Part shown: in pieces, positions 1-12,062 of the stretch
Layout: every line of letters starts with the position of its first letter
How positions within the stretch are numbered: the stretch's first letter is position 1
NCBI RefSeq assembly: GCF_021130785.1
Contig: NC_060211.1
Coordinates: 25,405,001 to 25,469,000 of the forward strand
Origin: Homalodisca vitripennis
Taxonomy: Eukaryota > Arthropoda > Insecta > Hemiptera > Cicadellidae
Direction of reading: 5' to 3'
Length of the DNA: 64,000 nucleotides
Translations under genes and position numbers: made by a program
The notes under the pieces: generated by a model
Database searches by the model: none
What the model was told of the DNA's origin: nothing
Seen by the model: the letters and a program-made list of their open reading frames with translations, nothing else

Positions 1-1188
1 TGAAAGCTAGACTAAGTATTGTATGAAGATTATAGGGTAGAAAGCATTTAAAACCATTTTCATTATTATTTTGATATCGATGAATACTACGCAACAAATA
101 CGAGTATATAAAACTCTAAAAATATTTTAAAAATAAAGATTTTTAATAAGTAACACAAAAAAACTACAAATCTACAAGAAGATAAAATTCGTCATTCATT
201 CCATATTTTATGCTGTATTCATTTCCGTAATATGCGTAGTTAAGTAACAATCAGCTTTCTCTATGATGGACAAAGGACTATGAGTTTTCCAAGCATAATA
301 CAAGCCTGCATTATCCTGTTTGCTGTACGGCCGATTGTAGAAGTAATGAGTCAAAATGAAGTTCGTTGCTCGCCGATAACTTGAATGTGACAAATAAACC
401 CAGACAAAGTTGAGGAATATCAAATTAAAAACAAAAGATCAACCAACCAGATTCAACTATAAAATGACCAAAATTTAGCAAACAAATTGTTTTTAGGACT
501 GCACAAAATTAACCATACTAACATTGCACATAACCTCTTTACATTCTAGACACTCAACGTTGTAGAGGTAAAACACTTAAAGAAAGAATCTTACAAAGTT
601 TAGAGGCAATTAAATATGTTCTTTGTTATATATTTCAGTGAGGCAAGTAATGATATATAGTTGCCTAAGTGTGTATGCCAAATTTGGACTTGGATGTGTG
701 CGAGAATGTTCCAAAGAAAATTCCAACAACCTTTTGTACCATTTTAATCAATCAATAGTATCGCATATAACGGATAAAAACAATTAATCCGTTATAAATA
801 GGTCTTATGGTTAAATTTCACCTTAAGTATATCCTACAGGTACACCGGCAGTGCAGGCGATATTGACTGGGGGTAAACAAAGACCACACGTCGCTAAATT
901 AACCCTTCGACAGTTGACTGACACCAAGTAATTAAAGGCACAGTATTGCTTTTAGCTGGTAACAGCAAGCAACTGGGTGATTTATTCGCGTACATTTCCA
1001 TTTTTGGTTTGTTATGTTTAGAAAGACAAGATCAGTAATTTTACAGAGGATTGTATAAATCTCGTTATATAAATAAAATATATTTAAAGTAATGCACCAC
1101 AACTATCAAGTCCACGAAAGGATTAACCAAAGTTGGGTCATACGTAGATAAAGGTATTTATTGTTTTCTTAAAACATTTCTATAGTTG
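1..1188. other. AT-rich spacer, no gene seen
   Basis: AT-rich sequence with no open frame that resembles a protein, no tRNA-like boxes and no clear terminal repeats. A 71-codon minus-strand frame near 208-423 has no recognisable features and is treated as chance. Confidence 0.5.
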
Positions 1189-1978
1189 CTCGGATGTGAA
1201 TCAGATTGTTGGAGGACATCAGTCTGGGCCAGCAACATTTACAGAACTAATCCACTATACTTACTTGGATGTGTATCCGATTGTTAGAGGACATCAGTAT
1301 GGGCCAGCAACATTTACAGAACTAATCCACTTTACTTACTTGGATGTGTATCCGATTGTTAGAGGACATCAGTATGGGCCAGCAACATTTACAGAACTAA
1401 TCCACTTTACTTACTTGGATGTGTATCCGATTGTTAGAGGACATCAGTATGGGCCAGCAACATTTACAGAACTAATCCACTATACTTACTTGGATGTGTA
1501 TCCGATTGTTAGAGGACATCAGTATGGGCCAGCAACATTTACAGAACTAATCCACTTTACTTACTTGGATGTGTATCCGATTGTTAGAGGACATCAGTAT
1601 GGGCCAGCAACATTTACAGAACTAATCCACTTTACTTACTTGGATGTGTATCCGATTGTTAGAGGACATCAGTATGGGCCAGCAACATTTACAGAACTAA
1701 TCCACTATACTTACTTGGATGTGTATCCGATTGTTAGAGGACATCAGTATGGGCCAGCAACATTTACAGAACTAATCCACTATACTTACTTGGATGTGTA
1801 TCCGATTGTTAGAGGACATCAGTATGGGCCAGCAACATTTACAGAACTAATCCACTATACTTACTTGGATGTGTATCCGATTGTTAGAGGACATCAGTAT
1901 GGGCCAGCAACATTTACAGAACTAATCCACTATACTTACTTGGATGCGAATCCGATTGTTAGAGGACATCAATTTGGG
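1189..1978 (+). repeat. 75-bp minisatellite, about 10.5 units
   Basis: Head-to-tail units of 75 bp, nearly identical, with the main difference being tat/ttt at one codon position. Because 75 is a multiple of three, the array reads as an open frame of ten 25-residue repeats (core GHQYGPATFTELIH) continuing about 40 codons past the last unit to a stop near 2092. That frame contains no ATG: it begins at a GTG, and the nearby ATG at 1194 is in another frame and is followed at once by TGA. No Kozak-like start, signal peptide or splice acceptor was seen. I read it as a recently homogenised minisatellite. A coding exon entered by splicing is possible but unsupported. Confidence 0.9.
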
Positions 1979-3120
1979 CACTTTGACTTTGACCAGCCTG
2001 TGACTAAATGTGCTCTAACCAATTTTGCTGCTGAAACCAGATTACGCGCTGCACAAAAGGTTACACGAGATTTGTTTATACAAATAGTTTAGGCACATAC
2101 AAGGAATATAAAGCTACTACGCTTCAATGTAATACGTTGACTTTCTTATACAGTTTGTTCCATGAAACATCAATGAGGAAGAACCGAACTTTGACAGTCT
2201 TATAGGAAGGTACAAACATAGTTTGAATACCTTGACTTAATGAAGGGTTTTCATTTTGCTAAATATTTTCATAATATAATTTAATTAATTTTTAAAATGT
2301 GTATATATTAAACATATCGTTTTAACCAAGTTCTCCAGTCCATCTATACTGCAGAGTGAATTTCACTTCGTAGCAGAGTAACAATCTTACTAGTTTCTCT
2401 GGAGGTAAGGATAGTATCGAAATTTAAAGCCATGTCCGCCACATTTCTTTAGTTAAATGTTCATAATGACGAATAGTTGTCTGCCTAGTATGAACTTCAA
2501 GTATGGAAGTAAATAAAGGTATAATTTCACATTTTTGTTTGTTCGTAAATTATTAGATACCTAAAGACTTTTAATTTGTTATAAAGACTTAAGATTTAAA
2601 TCTTTCTATACGGTTTAAGCACCGTATATAATTTGAATTTCATAGAGTATTGTTGTTTTTTTACATATCAGAAGATTTTGGAATTGGAGTCTGTGAAACA
2701 CTCAACAACTTTACGTTGATTGTGATTATAGTCGGATTTGGCATTACATGTTCAATAAGATGGATTCTTATCATGAAATTCAATAAATTTTAAAATGAGA
2801 TTGACTATTATACTACTATTGTTCCACATATTTTTTGTATTATTTATTTAAAATCTTTAATTTGATATAAAAAACATGGTTAGGTTTTGTTTTGTTACAC
2901 TGGGGTTATGTAACGAGTAATATAGTTAGAAATAAATTACTCATCCGATAGTCCTATCAGCTTCATCAGTGATAAGATGGGTACAGTGATATCAGTCGTC
3001 ATTGAAAAAATATAACGGAAGTATTGTAGCTATTATATATTTATGGTGTTTATTTAGTGGTATTCAAAATAACAAGATACGTCAATAGGGATTTATGTAT
3101 ATACATTAATAACAGTAACA
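1979..3120. other. AT-rich spacer
   Basis: No supported gene or repeat structure. Only short open frames and A/T homopolymer runs are present. Confidence 0.5.
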
Positions 3121-3420
3121 TTACAGCGAAAGGTATCGCATCTAATCAAATCAGAGGCATTATCAATGTAACCACTATCTGAAAGTTGAGGCGAAGATAG
3201 TTGATAATCAAATCCGATACGATTGGGTGTTATCAGTAGTTAGTGTTGCAACAGGGCGATTATGCAAACTTGAAGCAGATATAGTTGATCTAATAACATA
3301 TCAGAAACAAAATGCAACTACTATGTAGCTAATGTCACTTCAAGGACATGATGTAATATGACGCAGAGATAGTTGATCTAATCAAATCAGGGCATTATGA
3401 GTGCAATCGCCAATTGACGT
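3121..3420 (+). repeat. Degenerate ~85-bp tandem repeat, about 3 units
   Basis: The phrase agatagttgat followed by aatcaaatc or a variant recurs near 3196, 3280 and 3369, with further related words between. Units have diverged strongly, so this is an old array. Confidence 0.5.
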
Positions 3421-5390
3421 CTCGTCGCTTTTAGACAACGATGGAAAATATATTAGGAAACGTAAAAAGTTTTACTTACTCTTTGTGATGTGGTTACTCT
3501 TCATTGAAGCATACATACTTTCATATAACACTAACTCAAGTATGATTAAAAATAATGGATGGTTATAGGATTTCTGTAGCCTAAATTTTTCATTCTTTGT
3601 TGATTAGGTTTTTTATTTTGATCTTTTTCCCCTAATGGTTGATTTGTTTAACAATTTTATAACTACAGTAATGTAAACGGCAAAGAATTTACTATAGTGT
3701 ATAGTTAAGTATTAGATACCGAATGTAACAGATACAAATGTGTTGTAGCCTTATCGTAGTTTAGTAGCCTTATCGTAGTTTAGAATTATTAAAAATTGTT
3801 AAAAAAACAAGATTGTTGCTGGTGTATGTAGAACAAAAATTACAAAATCTACATGTATTTCCGGTGCAAGTTGTTTTATAATGTAATTAATTATAAGTTT
3901 TTATTTTAAGGTAAGTTTTTCATTGTAAAATTCAATAACTCTTTGTCCTGAATACAGGAAAAGCATAAAAATGTTTTAGGATCACTCCACGTAATATTAG
4001 AGGCCTTTAAAGCAGGACATTTTTTCATTTTGTAGTCAGGAAAAAATAAAAATTGCTGAAGAAAAAAATGTAAAACTTTTATTGCGTGTACATGAGTTAT
4101 ATCTTCAGAGATTTATGTCTTTTTTTAATTTTAACTTATCACTTAAAAAAAATACATTTGTTTTAGTTAAATCTAATTTGGAAAAAAGTCCTGTTTTAAA
4201 ATAGTCTCTTAACGAGGTTAAACTTTTGAAGGCTACATAAAACTGACGTGTGAACAATTCTTATAAATGCTGAAATATTCACATTTTTTCCTCAGCCGTT
4301 TCTATTATGGCTTGGTTACAAAATGTCTAAATGTACTACTTTTAATGCCTGTAATTTCACGTGGAATGGTAAAAAATTGTTTCCAATTTTTGTATACTCA
4401 GAAATGTTTTCTTAAAGAGTTACGAATGTAACATAACAAATACTTTCCAGGCTCAAAATCTACCTTAAACTTTAGCAATTACGTGACTTTTGTGCTTTGA
4501 CAGTAAGCATGACCCAAAAACGATACAGACAGCATATTACTTTCACAAATGTATACAAAGCTGCAATTAAATTCTGTGGCAATCTTATTATTCGACAATA
4601 ACAGTAGATAATAATACATTCTGCCCAAGATTTACTGTAACGCCAGTTGTCTCTGCAATGAACTGGTAATAACCAGTTTGATCTGATAGATTCGTAACTG
4701 AACATTAATGTATTCAATCGATACATAGTCGTAGTAAATCGCCTTATTCAGATTCACAAAGGACAGCTAGTGTTATTTGTGTTTATTTATATTATTTTTA
4801 AATATATATGAAGCTTTCCGGATTAACGATTAGTTCTCAACGAAATTAGAAGCAAACCAATTATTGTCCCCCCTTTAATTACCACGAGATACGGCCCTGT
4901 GCAGACAATCATAATCGACTTATCAGTTTACATTGGACACTATCGACGGGTAAAGCTAATATTTACATCTGATGATTGGGCAACTTGTTTTGTTTTGAAG
5001 ATAAGGGGCTAATAACTGATAAGGCTATCTACTGACATCTGTCACTATTGTCCAAACAGACCTTAGCTGTGTGATGACGTTACTGTCAGTCGATTGATGT
5101 GATGAATGAAGACTGCTTGAATGTGATGCAGCCCCAACACAATAATTCTTACAATCAATAAAGAGTAATTAATTGTTGTAAGACGGTGGATTATTTAATA
5201 GCATCTACTTTGGACAGCTCAGGATATTTAGACAGGTTGATTTCTTGTTATGTTAGCTCAGGGTATGTTACGTAAAATAGTTTTACTCTAAAGTATACAA
5301 TACCTGCTACTTTACACTATGTGTAGGACATAGAATATAACACTCTCTACAGTTTCTTATCTTGAGATCTCACTTTTTATAATTAAAAAT
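3421..5390. other. AT-rich spacer with a 19-bp duplication
   Basis: No gene seen. The only structure is a perfect two-copy repeat of gtagccttatcgtagttta near 3746-3783. Confidence 0.5.
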
Positions 5391-5429
5391 AAACATTGTA
5401 AAAACACAATACAAAATTTACACATTGTG

Positions 5430-5910
5430 TGAAGGAAACAGGATTTTCCGGACGTTTGCCATCGTTCAGTGAACTAAAAAATAAGTAACACTACGTTTCG
5501 GGATCTGCAATCTGATCTCTTCTTCAGGTAAATAACCAACCTAACACATTATTACAAACTAGGTTAAAATAAACAAATCATACCAGAGCGTTGTGAAACG
5601 CCTAAGTCAGGAATAACAACAACCACCATGTTGTGTGTCAACTTTACTGACTCTAAAACATGCTCTTAGTAAAAAAAACGAAACACAACACTAATTTTTA
5701 AAACAGAACTACAGAATACAGGTCTGCATTGGTTAACCAACCACCTACGATTCCGAATGTATGTGATATGTTAGTTATTTAACTGAAGAAGAGAGCAGAT
5801 TGCAGCTCTTGAAACGTAGTGTTACTGATTTTTTTTGTTTCACTGAACGATGGCAAATATCTGGAAAATCATGTTTCCTTCAAAATCCTTCTATCGTCAA
5901 AAATAAACTT
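5430..5910. mobile_element. Long-TIR foldback-like transposon, copy 1
   Basis: Left arm (about 5433-5550) and right arm (about 5775-5895) are inverted copies of each other. Both carry the words tttgccatcgttcagtg, gaaacgtagtgttact and atctgatctcttcttcag (or complement). The interior has no transposase frame, so the copy is non-autonomous. The same arms and interior recur at 28.7-29.2, 41.04-41.30, 46.39-46.65 and 61.88-62.57 kb, with diverged relatives at 43.0 and 55.6 kb. The superfamily is not assignable from the sequence alone. Confidence 0.8.
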
Positions 5911-6600
5911 TAAACAAAGAATTAAACATTTTGTTGCACAGTTATTTTGGCAGATATATACATATTAAGTAGTAGATACCAGAAGTAGTTCGATAACTTG
6001 ACATATAAATAAATTGTAGTACAAGGGAATCTTCTACCAGAGTGATGGGTGTGAGTTCGATGTTGTCTTTGTATCAGGTGACGGTTTGGGAAGTTCGATT
6101 AGCCGTTAATGGCGGCTCTGGAGAGGGGAAGGGAAGGGGTTAGGTTTACAATAAAAGTGAGGCAATTCCAGTATAAAGCCACTGCCGTGTACACTCTGGC
6201 TTTTTCATTTTGGATTATAAAACAAAACTGGGATCTATCTAAAATGTGTGTTGACGGAGAAAGTTTGCTGGAAAGTTCGTGTTTTAAGTTCTGGTCTTCT
6301 GCCATTTCATATTACCGGAAACTGGGTAATTTGACAAAAATGGTAGTCTGGATGCTTTCAACTTGAAGTCTATATTTTAGACCACAACTTATCCGGAATA
6401 CCTTTCCATTATACCGTATTCATGGTGGGAGGCTGGGAAAGTTCTGGTGGAAAGTAGAGATAAAGTTATTGATGTGTATTTAAACACATGTTTATATTTA
6501 TCTAATATGATAGCATATATTTATGTTTATAATAACCCATGTTGTTTATTTGACAATAAACTGAACACTACAAGTTTTTAATATGTTTGATTGAAACCTT
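5911..6600. other. Spacer, no gene seen
   Basis: Two overlapping short open frames on opposite strands (about 6099-6366) resemble nothing known and both start at weak or non-ATG codons. They are treated as chance. Confidence 0.45.
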
Positions 6601-6809
6601 TCTGATTAAACGGAGGCCACCTATTCAAAGCACGCTGCAGCTGATGTGGTTAGGCGATTTAGTTTTACTAACCTAACCTTACCTAACCTAACGTAACCTA
6701 ACCTTACCTAACCTAACCTAACCTAACCTAACCGTTAGTATATATTGCGTAACTGCCCACACAAAGCTGCTAAATCCCGTTTATTATCGGTGGCCTCTGT
6801 TTAATCAGA
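6601..6809. mobile_element. 209-bp TIR element with telomere-motif core
   Basis: Inverted termini of 21 bp lie at 6601-6621 and 6789-6809, both reading tctgattaaac, one variable base, then gaggccacc from outside in (20 of 21 matching). The middle (about 6668-6733) is a mostly regular run of CCTAA, the C-strand of the insect telomere repeat TTAGG. There is no coding capacity. Size and TIRs fit a MITE. No convincing target-site duplication was found. Confidence 0.75.
6668..6733 (-). repeat. Interstitial (TTAGG)n tract
   Basis: About 13 units of CCTAA with a few interruptions (cctta, cgtaa). The last five or so units are uninterrupted. TTAGG is the ancestral arthropod telomere repeat. Here it is internal and sits inside a TIR-bounded element rather than at a chromosome end. 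Confidence 0.85.
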
Positions 6810-7339
6810 GAGTACCGAACGTTTAAGCGATATATAATAATGGAGACGAGGAAAATTAGTGATAATAAAGAAGAACTGCCAAGGCTACTCAAAATGAGAG
6901 CTTGTATGCTAAATGTACTCTAAGCACTTATTTGTATTATTTGTATAACGAGTGTAGGCCGCTTATTAAAGTCTCCCCGTTTACACACACTTGCATGCAC
7001 TTTCACGTCAACTACATGAACAATTGAACGACATTTGCGCACCTGAAAACCTTCTTGGCAAAAGTTACACTGAGCTGGTAATGTTGTTAAAGATTCCGAT
7101 GAACCCAAAACAAATGTATGGGCGTTACAAAAGAAATTTATCACAAGAGTCATGAAAGCCAACAATTCTTTATTTTCCCTTTCGGTGAGACACTTCCTGT
7201 TCAGTTTCACAGGAACGTGCGCCTCTAAACGAAAAAATTAATAAATTACACCCTTCTTGATTTTAGAACTAGAATTCTCCTTCCCCAAGAACGGTCCTTG
7301 TATACAAACCTCATCAAGATTAGGGTAAGGAAACTGACT
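6810..7339. other. Spacer
   Basis: No supported gene. A 96-codon minus-strand frame at 6920-7210 shows no recognisable motif. Confidence 0.45.
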
Positions 7340-7660
7340 GTAGGAACTAAAACATCGCTGTTACAGTGAGCTCGAGTGACTGTTGGAACTGGAACATCGC
7401 TGTTACAGTGAGCTCGAGTGACTGTTGGAACTGGAACATCGCTGTTACAGTGAGCTCGAGTGACTATGTAAGAACTGGAACATCGCTGTTACGGTGAGCT
7501 CGAGTGACTGTTGGAACTGGAACATCGCTGTTACAGTGAGCTCTAGTGACTGTTGGAACTGGAACATCGCTGTTACAGTGAGCTCGAGTGACTGTAGGAA
7601 CTGGAACATCTCTGTTACAGCGAGATCTAGTGACTGTTACAACTGGAACATCGCGCTTTT
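7340..7660 (+). repeat. 42-bp tandem repeat, about 7.5 units
   Basis: Units contain ctggaacatcgctgttacag followed by tgagctcgagtgactgttgga. Period is 42 bp with occasional one- or two-base changes and one extended unit near 7465. The 61-codon open frame across it (7494-7679) follows from the multiple-of-three period. Confidence 0.9.
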
Positions 7661-8580
7661 CAACGCATTACAACTGTAATTGGCTATGATTGGAATCTTA
7701 GAAGGCGTTATAAAAGACGTGTAAATCCATTAGTCAGAATTTAGTACTAATACATTTTGAAATCACACGTTTTAACGCACCATGAATGTATATTTATGGG
7801 AATTTTACGATACGTCGCATCGGTGCCAGAGAGAGGTATTGCTACAAAAGTGGGCAGTTGCCACTTTAAGTACCTATATACCACTCATCCATTTACGTGG
7901 GATTTGAAATTATGGCCTTGTTTACGGACCGAGTAGTAGAAGAAAAGTTATTATGTACTTTGTGTCAAAATATTCATACATTAATTGCATGTCACTAAGG
8001 AATAATAATAATACAATGTACTTTGGAATAGAAAGTCTATGCGTTATTTTTATCGGAACAGTTATTTTATTGTTCATGTCATTGACACGTTCACGACGAC
8101 GTGTACCGGATCTGGTACACACAGGGCTTTTGAAAAGTGTGTCATGCGCCCGATGGGGTACACGTTTCATACTATTATTGCGTTTTTATTGTTTTCCTGT
8201 CTTGGTGGTTTGTTAAATTTGATCCCACGCTTAAATATATACCTCAGAATATAGTGTACCCGAATTCGTAATGTTTTAGGTAAATTAACTTTTTTAGATA
8301 CCCCTTGGAGTACACGGAGAAAAATTAAAAAAAAAAACAAACAATGAAATCATTGTTTTTGTTCGAATTTGCGAATCCTACATACCTTCTCGTTATACTT
8401 ACACGTTTGGCGTAAAAAACCGATTACGGTATTTTGCTATTATAATTGAAAATTTCGACGGCAAATAAAAAAGTCCGGAAACACGCTGACAACGTGAACG
8501 TGTTAAAGCCTCCATTTTATAAGAAGCTTTAGCAACTTTTCTTATCATTATTGTATGGATTAATAAACGCAATTACAAAC
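7661..8580. other. AT-rich spacer
   Basis: Overlapping short frames at 7922-8254 on both strands resemble nothing known. No RNA gene or terminal repeat was identified with confidence. Confidence 0.45.
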
Positions 8581-9100
8581 AATGAGTATACGTTTAAAGA
8601 CAAACCATCTTGTATAGGTTATGTTTGGTAATTTATTTTGTAATCGTTGCGAGGGAGCGTCAGGAGACAGATGAGTATACGTTTAAAGAGAAACCATCTT
8701 TTGTAGGTTATGTTCGGTAATTTTATCTTATAATCGTTGCGAGGGAGCGTCAGGAGACAGATGAGTATACGTTTAAAGAGAAACCATCTTTTGTAGGTTA
8801 TGTTTGGTAATTTTATCTTATAATCGTTGCGAGGGAGCGTCAGGAGACAGATGAGTATACGTTTAAAGACAAACCATCGTTTGTAAGTTATGTTTGGTAC
8901 TTTTATCTTATAATCGTTGCGAAGGAGCGTCAGGAGACAGATAAGTATACGTTTAAAGACAAACCATCTTTCGTTGGTTATGTTTGGTAATTTTATTTTG
9001 TAATCGTTGTGAGGGAGCGTCAGAAGACTTTTAAAGACAAACCATCTTTTGTTGGTTATGTTTGGTAATTTTGTCTTTTAATCGTTGCGAGGGAGCGTGT
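8581..9100 (+). repeat. 90-bp tandem repeat, about 5.8 units
   Basis: Units start gagtatacgtttaaaga, run through aaccatcttttgtaggttat and end with gttgcgagggagcgtcagga. The last unit has lost part of its start. Divergence between units is a few percent. Confidence 0.9.
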
Positions 9101-9249
9101 GGAGGCAGACATTGAGTGGTGGGAGGGGGAAGGAATGGAAAAGGGATAACACATCAAAATATACAATCATTTCGGATTATATGTTAAGGTAATGAAGTTT
9201 ATAAAAAAGAAAGGCACAGTATAAATGTTCGTTATGGAGATAAAGATGA

Positions 9250-9545
9250 TGGCGCTTGATCAATCGGCTCATGTGGGGAGGATCCGGCCAAGTACCCTCG
9301 AGCTAGCGTGGAGTGCTGCAGCCGTGGCGGGGGAGACTGTACTCTGAGAGGCTAATGCTGACTCTGAGGCGCGGTGAAGTTTGTGTGACCTTGACTAAAC
9401 CGGCTCTGAGAGACCGACACCGACACCGGCTCTCCTGCTGGACTGTACAGATACCCGGTCCCGGCGCTGGGCTGGCACACTTAGCTGTCTCGATCTCGTC
9501 AACCTGCTGGCTGCGAGACGACTGAAATCACCGCAAGTCCAGTCA
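9250..9545. other. GC-rich island
   Basis: A segment conspicuously richer in G+C and CpG than its surroundings, with clusters such as ccgacaccgacaccggctct and cggtcccggcgctggg. It holds a 70-codon plus-strand frame (9313-9525) resembling nothing known. It could be a promoter or untranslated first exon, or simply an old insertion. No TATA box, splice donor or start codon context decides this. Confidence 0.3.
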
Positions 9546-11671
9546 CAGTCTTACGTCCTTACGAACCCTGGAATATCACTAGTGTGATGAGCAAAAATGT
9601 CAAAAAGATCAACTGGACTTACTCATATTTTACCAAGAACCGATTATGGGAGAATTTAGTAAGGAGAAGAGGAAAGTACTGACATACCAATTTGATGAGA
9701 TTGTTGGCGTTCCCAGATCAAACTGAATCAACTATGATCATACTATCAAATATTGACATCCTTTTTAAAACGCATTGATTCGTTTAATAGAGTTATTAGT
9801 AAACATGGATACTGTTTGAGAGTAAATTGCAACTTTATTTTCTATCAAACAAAGTTGATCAAAGCATTGAAAATCCTTTGCAGGTAAGAGGAAAAATTGG
9901 AAAAAACACGTCAAATCTTTTCTACCAGGACATTAATATTTTTAGTCACATTAAAATGTTCAATTTTAAAAACTTTAATTTTTTTATAAAAGATTGTCTT
10001 AATTGATGAAGTTAGACAATAATTTGGTCACCATAGATTTTAATAAACATATTTATTTTCTCCTCAGTTGCTAAGACCTCATTTGGTTATCTCAGTAAAG
10101 ATGATTGTAATTTAATTTCAACTCATCCTACTGTCAAATAATTTTAGAAGTCAAATAAAAACTGAAAAAGTGAGGGAATATTCCAAATAAAAGTGTTTAT
10201 TGTTACACAAAACTATTGTTTGTTCCACAACTTATACAGAATCTTGTTTATAGCATAAGACATTAATAATCCTACACTTTAGTAAACTTATATATTTGTT
10301 ATATGTAGACTTTATGTAGCATAGGTAATGGTATATCTACAATCTATCTTCACACGCTTCCGCTTCTATTATTCAAGCACCCCCGCGATTCTCTCGGAGT
10401 GGGGGAGGGTGAGGAAGGAGTATAGGAGCAACCCCTTATCTTATCTGTTCACGATACATTAAATTGATTAACAAGGCTTTCAGAGAACTGAATAGCAATT
10501 GGAACATTATCTAGTGTTCCAAAATTATTACCACCCTTAAATCTACTTCATAACTAGTTTCCATTTACGTCGAAAACATTTTATGAGAGAATATATGGTT
10601 TAAATATTGGCGGATAATTAAGAAGGTCAAAACGGAGTCTCCTTAAAGCCGCGTCGTTAGATTAAGGATCTTTGCGATAACTTTTGATATGAAGGTCCTA
10701 GAGAGTTGAAACTTGGTACGTAGTTTCGTCTTCGTTCGAAGAAGAACACTATCGATGTTTGATCAATATGTTGCCACAATGTCTGTCTGTGTGTCCATCC
10801 ATAAGTGCAATAACTTGTGATAGAAAGGTAATATCAAAACAGACCTTTATAAACGAAAACAATACATTTTATTCGTTGGCGAAATGTGCAATTTATTCTT
10901 TTTTTATTGTTATTAATATTAGGCTTATTAACCGCAAGAATCCAATGTAATTTGCAGGTAGTAAATCTATGTTTTTGGAATAGTTAATGTGTTGCTAACA
11001 CCTATACAAGCAATTAAATATTCTTGCGAAAACATACATTTTACTTGGGTCTCTTGCAGAAGATAAAAAAAAAGATAAGAAGACAGTCCCCATTGAGTAA
11101 GTTCTACATATAATAAACAGGATATTTTAAAGCATTTTTCGTACACTAACAAACCTTTGCATTAATCATAATGTTAATGACGTGCAAGGTTAGCATAGGT
11201 TTAGTGTTTTCTTATCAGCCTATTACTTGATAAGACTATCTCGGGGGTGCTTTTGTTTGTCGTTAGCGCAAGGGATACTATTCGTGATTAAACTTCTAAC
11301 CTTGTAGAATATTCAGGTCACGTAAATATTGTAAAAGGTCTGATCACGAATGTCTGTTGGTAAGGCCTCTTCTGAAAGAAATATTGTGTATGAACCGAGT
11401 TTTGTAACTGTGTGTGTAGACATGAATTTATTATTTTTAATCAGTACAGTATGCCGTATATGTTACAAATTCACAAATAAATCATACATAACTTTTGATC
11501 AGCTAGCTACTAATACTTATCGGCTCCATATCTCAATATATTTTGAAATAAGTAATTTTGGGTAAATATTATAATTAGTGAATTTGCTAGTGTAGTAAAG
11601 AGAGTAACTGACAGAGTTGTAACCTTGTAATTTGTGAAAATCGTCTGCTACTGAGGATGTATGAATCGATT
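9546..11671. other. AT-rich spacer with possible old element near 10.7 kb
   Basis: No gene seen. Around 10680-10830 the words ttgaaacttggtacgtagtt and tcttcgttcgaagaag resemble the sequence at 19975-20030, suggesting two old copies of one dispersed repeat. The rest shows no structure. Confidence 0.4.
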
Positions 11672-12054
11672 GGGTCTTTTTCGTTTAAGGGCCAGCACCT
11701 TACAAACATACTATACCTGACTGACAGTGCATTTAATCGTTTTTTTTTTGTGTTATTAGTTCGTAGGGCAGTAGTCCAGGTACTACTTCTAATATAAACT
11801 CGTCTTATCTTATCAGTGATAAACGCGCGCCGCTTATCTTTTGCCTGTAATGAAACCTGCGTCAGTTCTGTCTGAGTTTTGTGTGTGTAAGCATGGTGAG
11901 TTGATCTGGGCTTGGACTTTGCAAGCTCGAGTTAATTTCTTTTCTAAAAGAGCAAGCAGCGCAAAGCGCTGCGCAGCGGGCAAGCATCGCGTGATCTGAG
12001 TTTTGAATAGGCAAGCTAGGGTCTTTTGTGCTGGCCTTTAAACGAAAAAGACCC
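11672..12054. mobile_element. 383-bp MITE with 27-bp TIRs
   Basis: The left terminus 11672-11698 starts gggtctttttcgtttaa and ends ggccagcac. The right terminus 12028-12054 is its reverse complement with one mismatch. Both ends are flanked by aatcgatt (11664-11671 and 12055-12062), consistent with an 8-bp target duplication. Because that 8-mer is its own complement it could instead be part of the TIR. The interior is non-coding. An 8-bp duplication would suit hAT-like or P-like transposases, but the termini do not show the usual hAT CAGGG start. Confidence 0.75.
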
Positions 12055-12062
12055 AATCGATT

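Noticed and set aside
5391..5910. Target duplication taaacattgt/taaacatttt around the 5.4 kb element
   Set aside because: The left copy is about 40 bp from the recognisable arm and the match is in AT-rich sequence, so chance cannot be excluded.
6668..6733. Chromosome-end telomere
   Set aside because: The tract is short, interrupted, flanked by inverted repeats and internal to ordinary sequence.
8080..8320. Possible piggyBac-like ends (cgatggggtacacg and ccccttggagtacacgg)
   Set aside because: The similar words are in direct rather than inverted relation, and no TTAA-bounded pair is visible.
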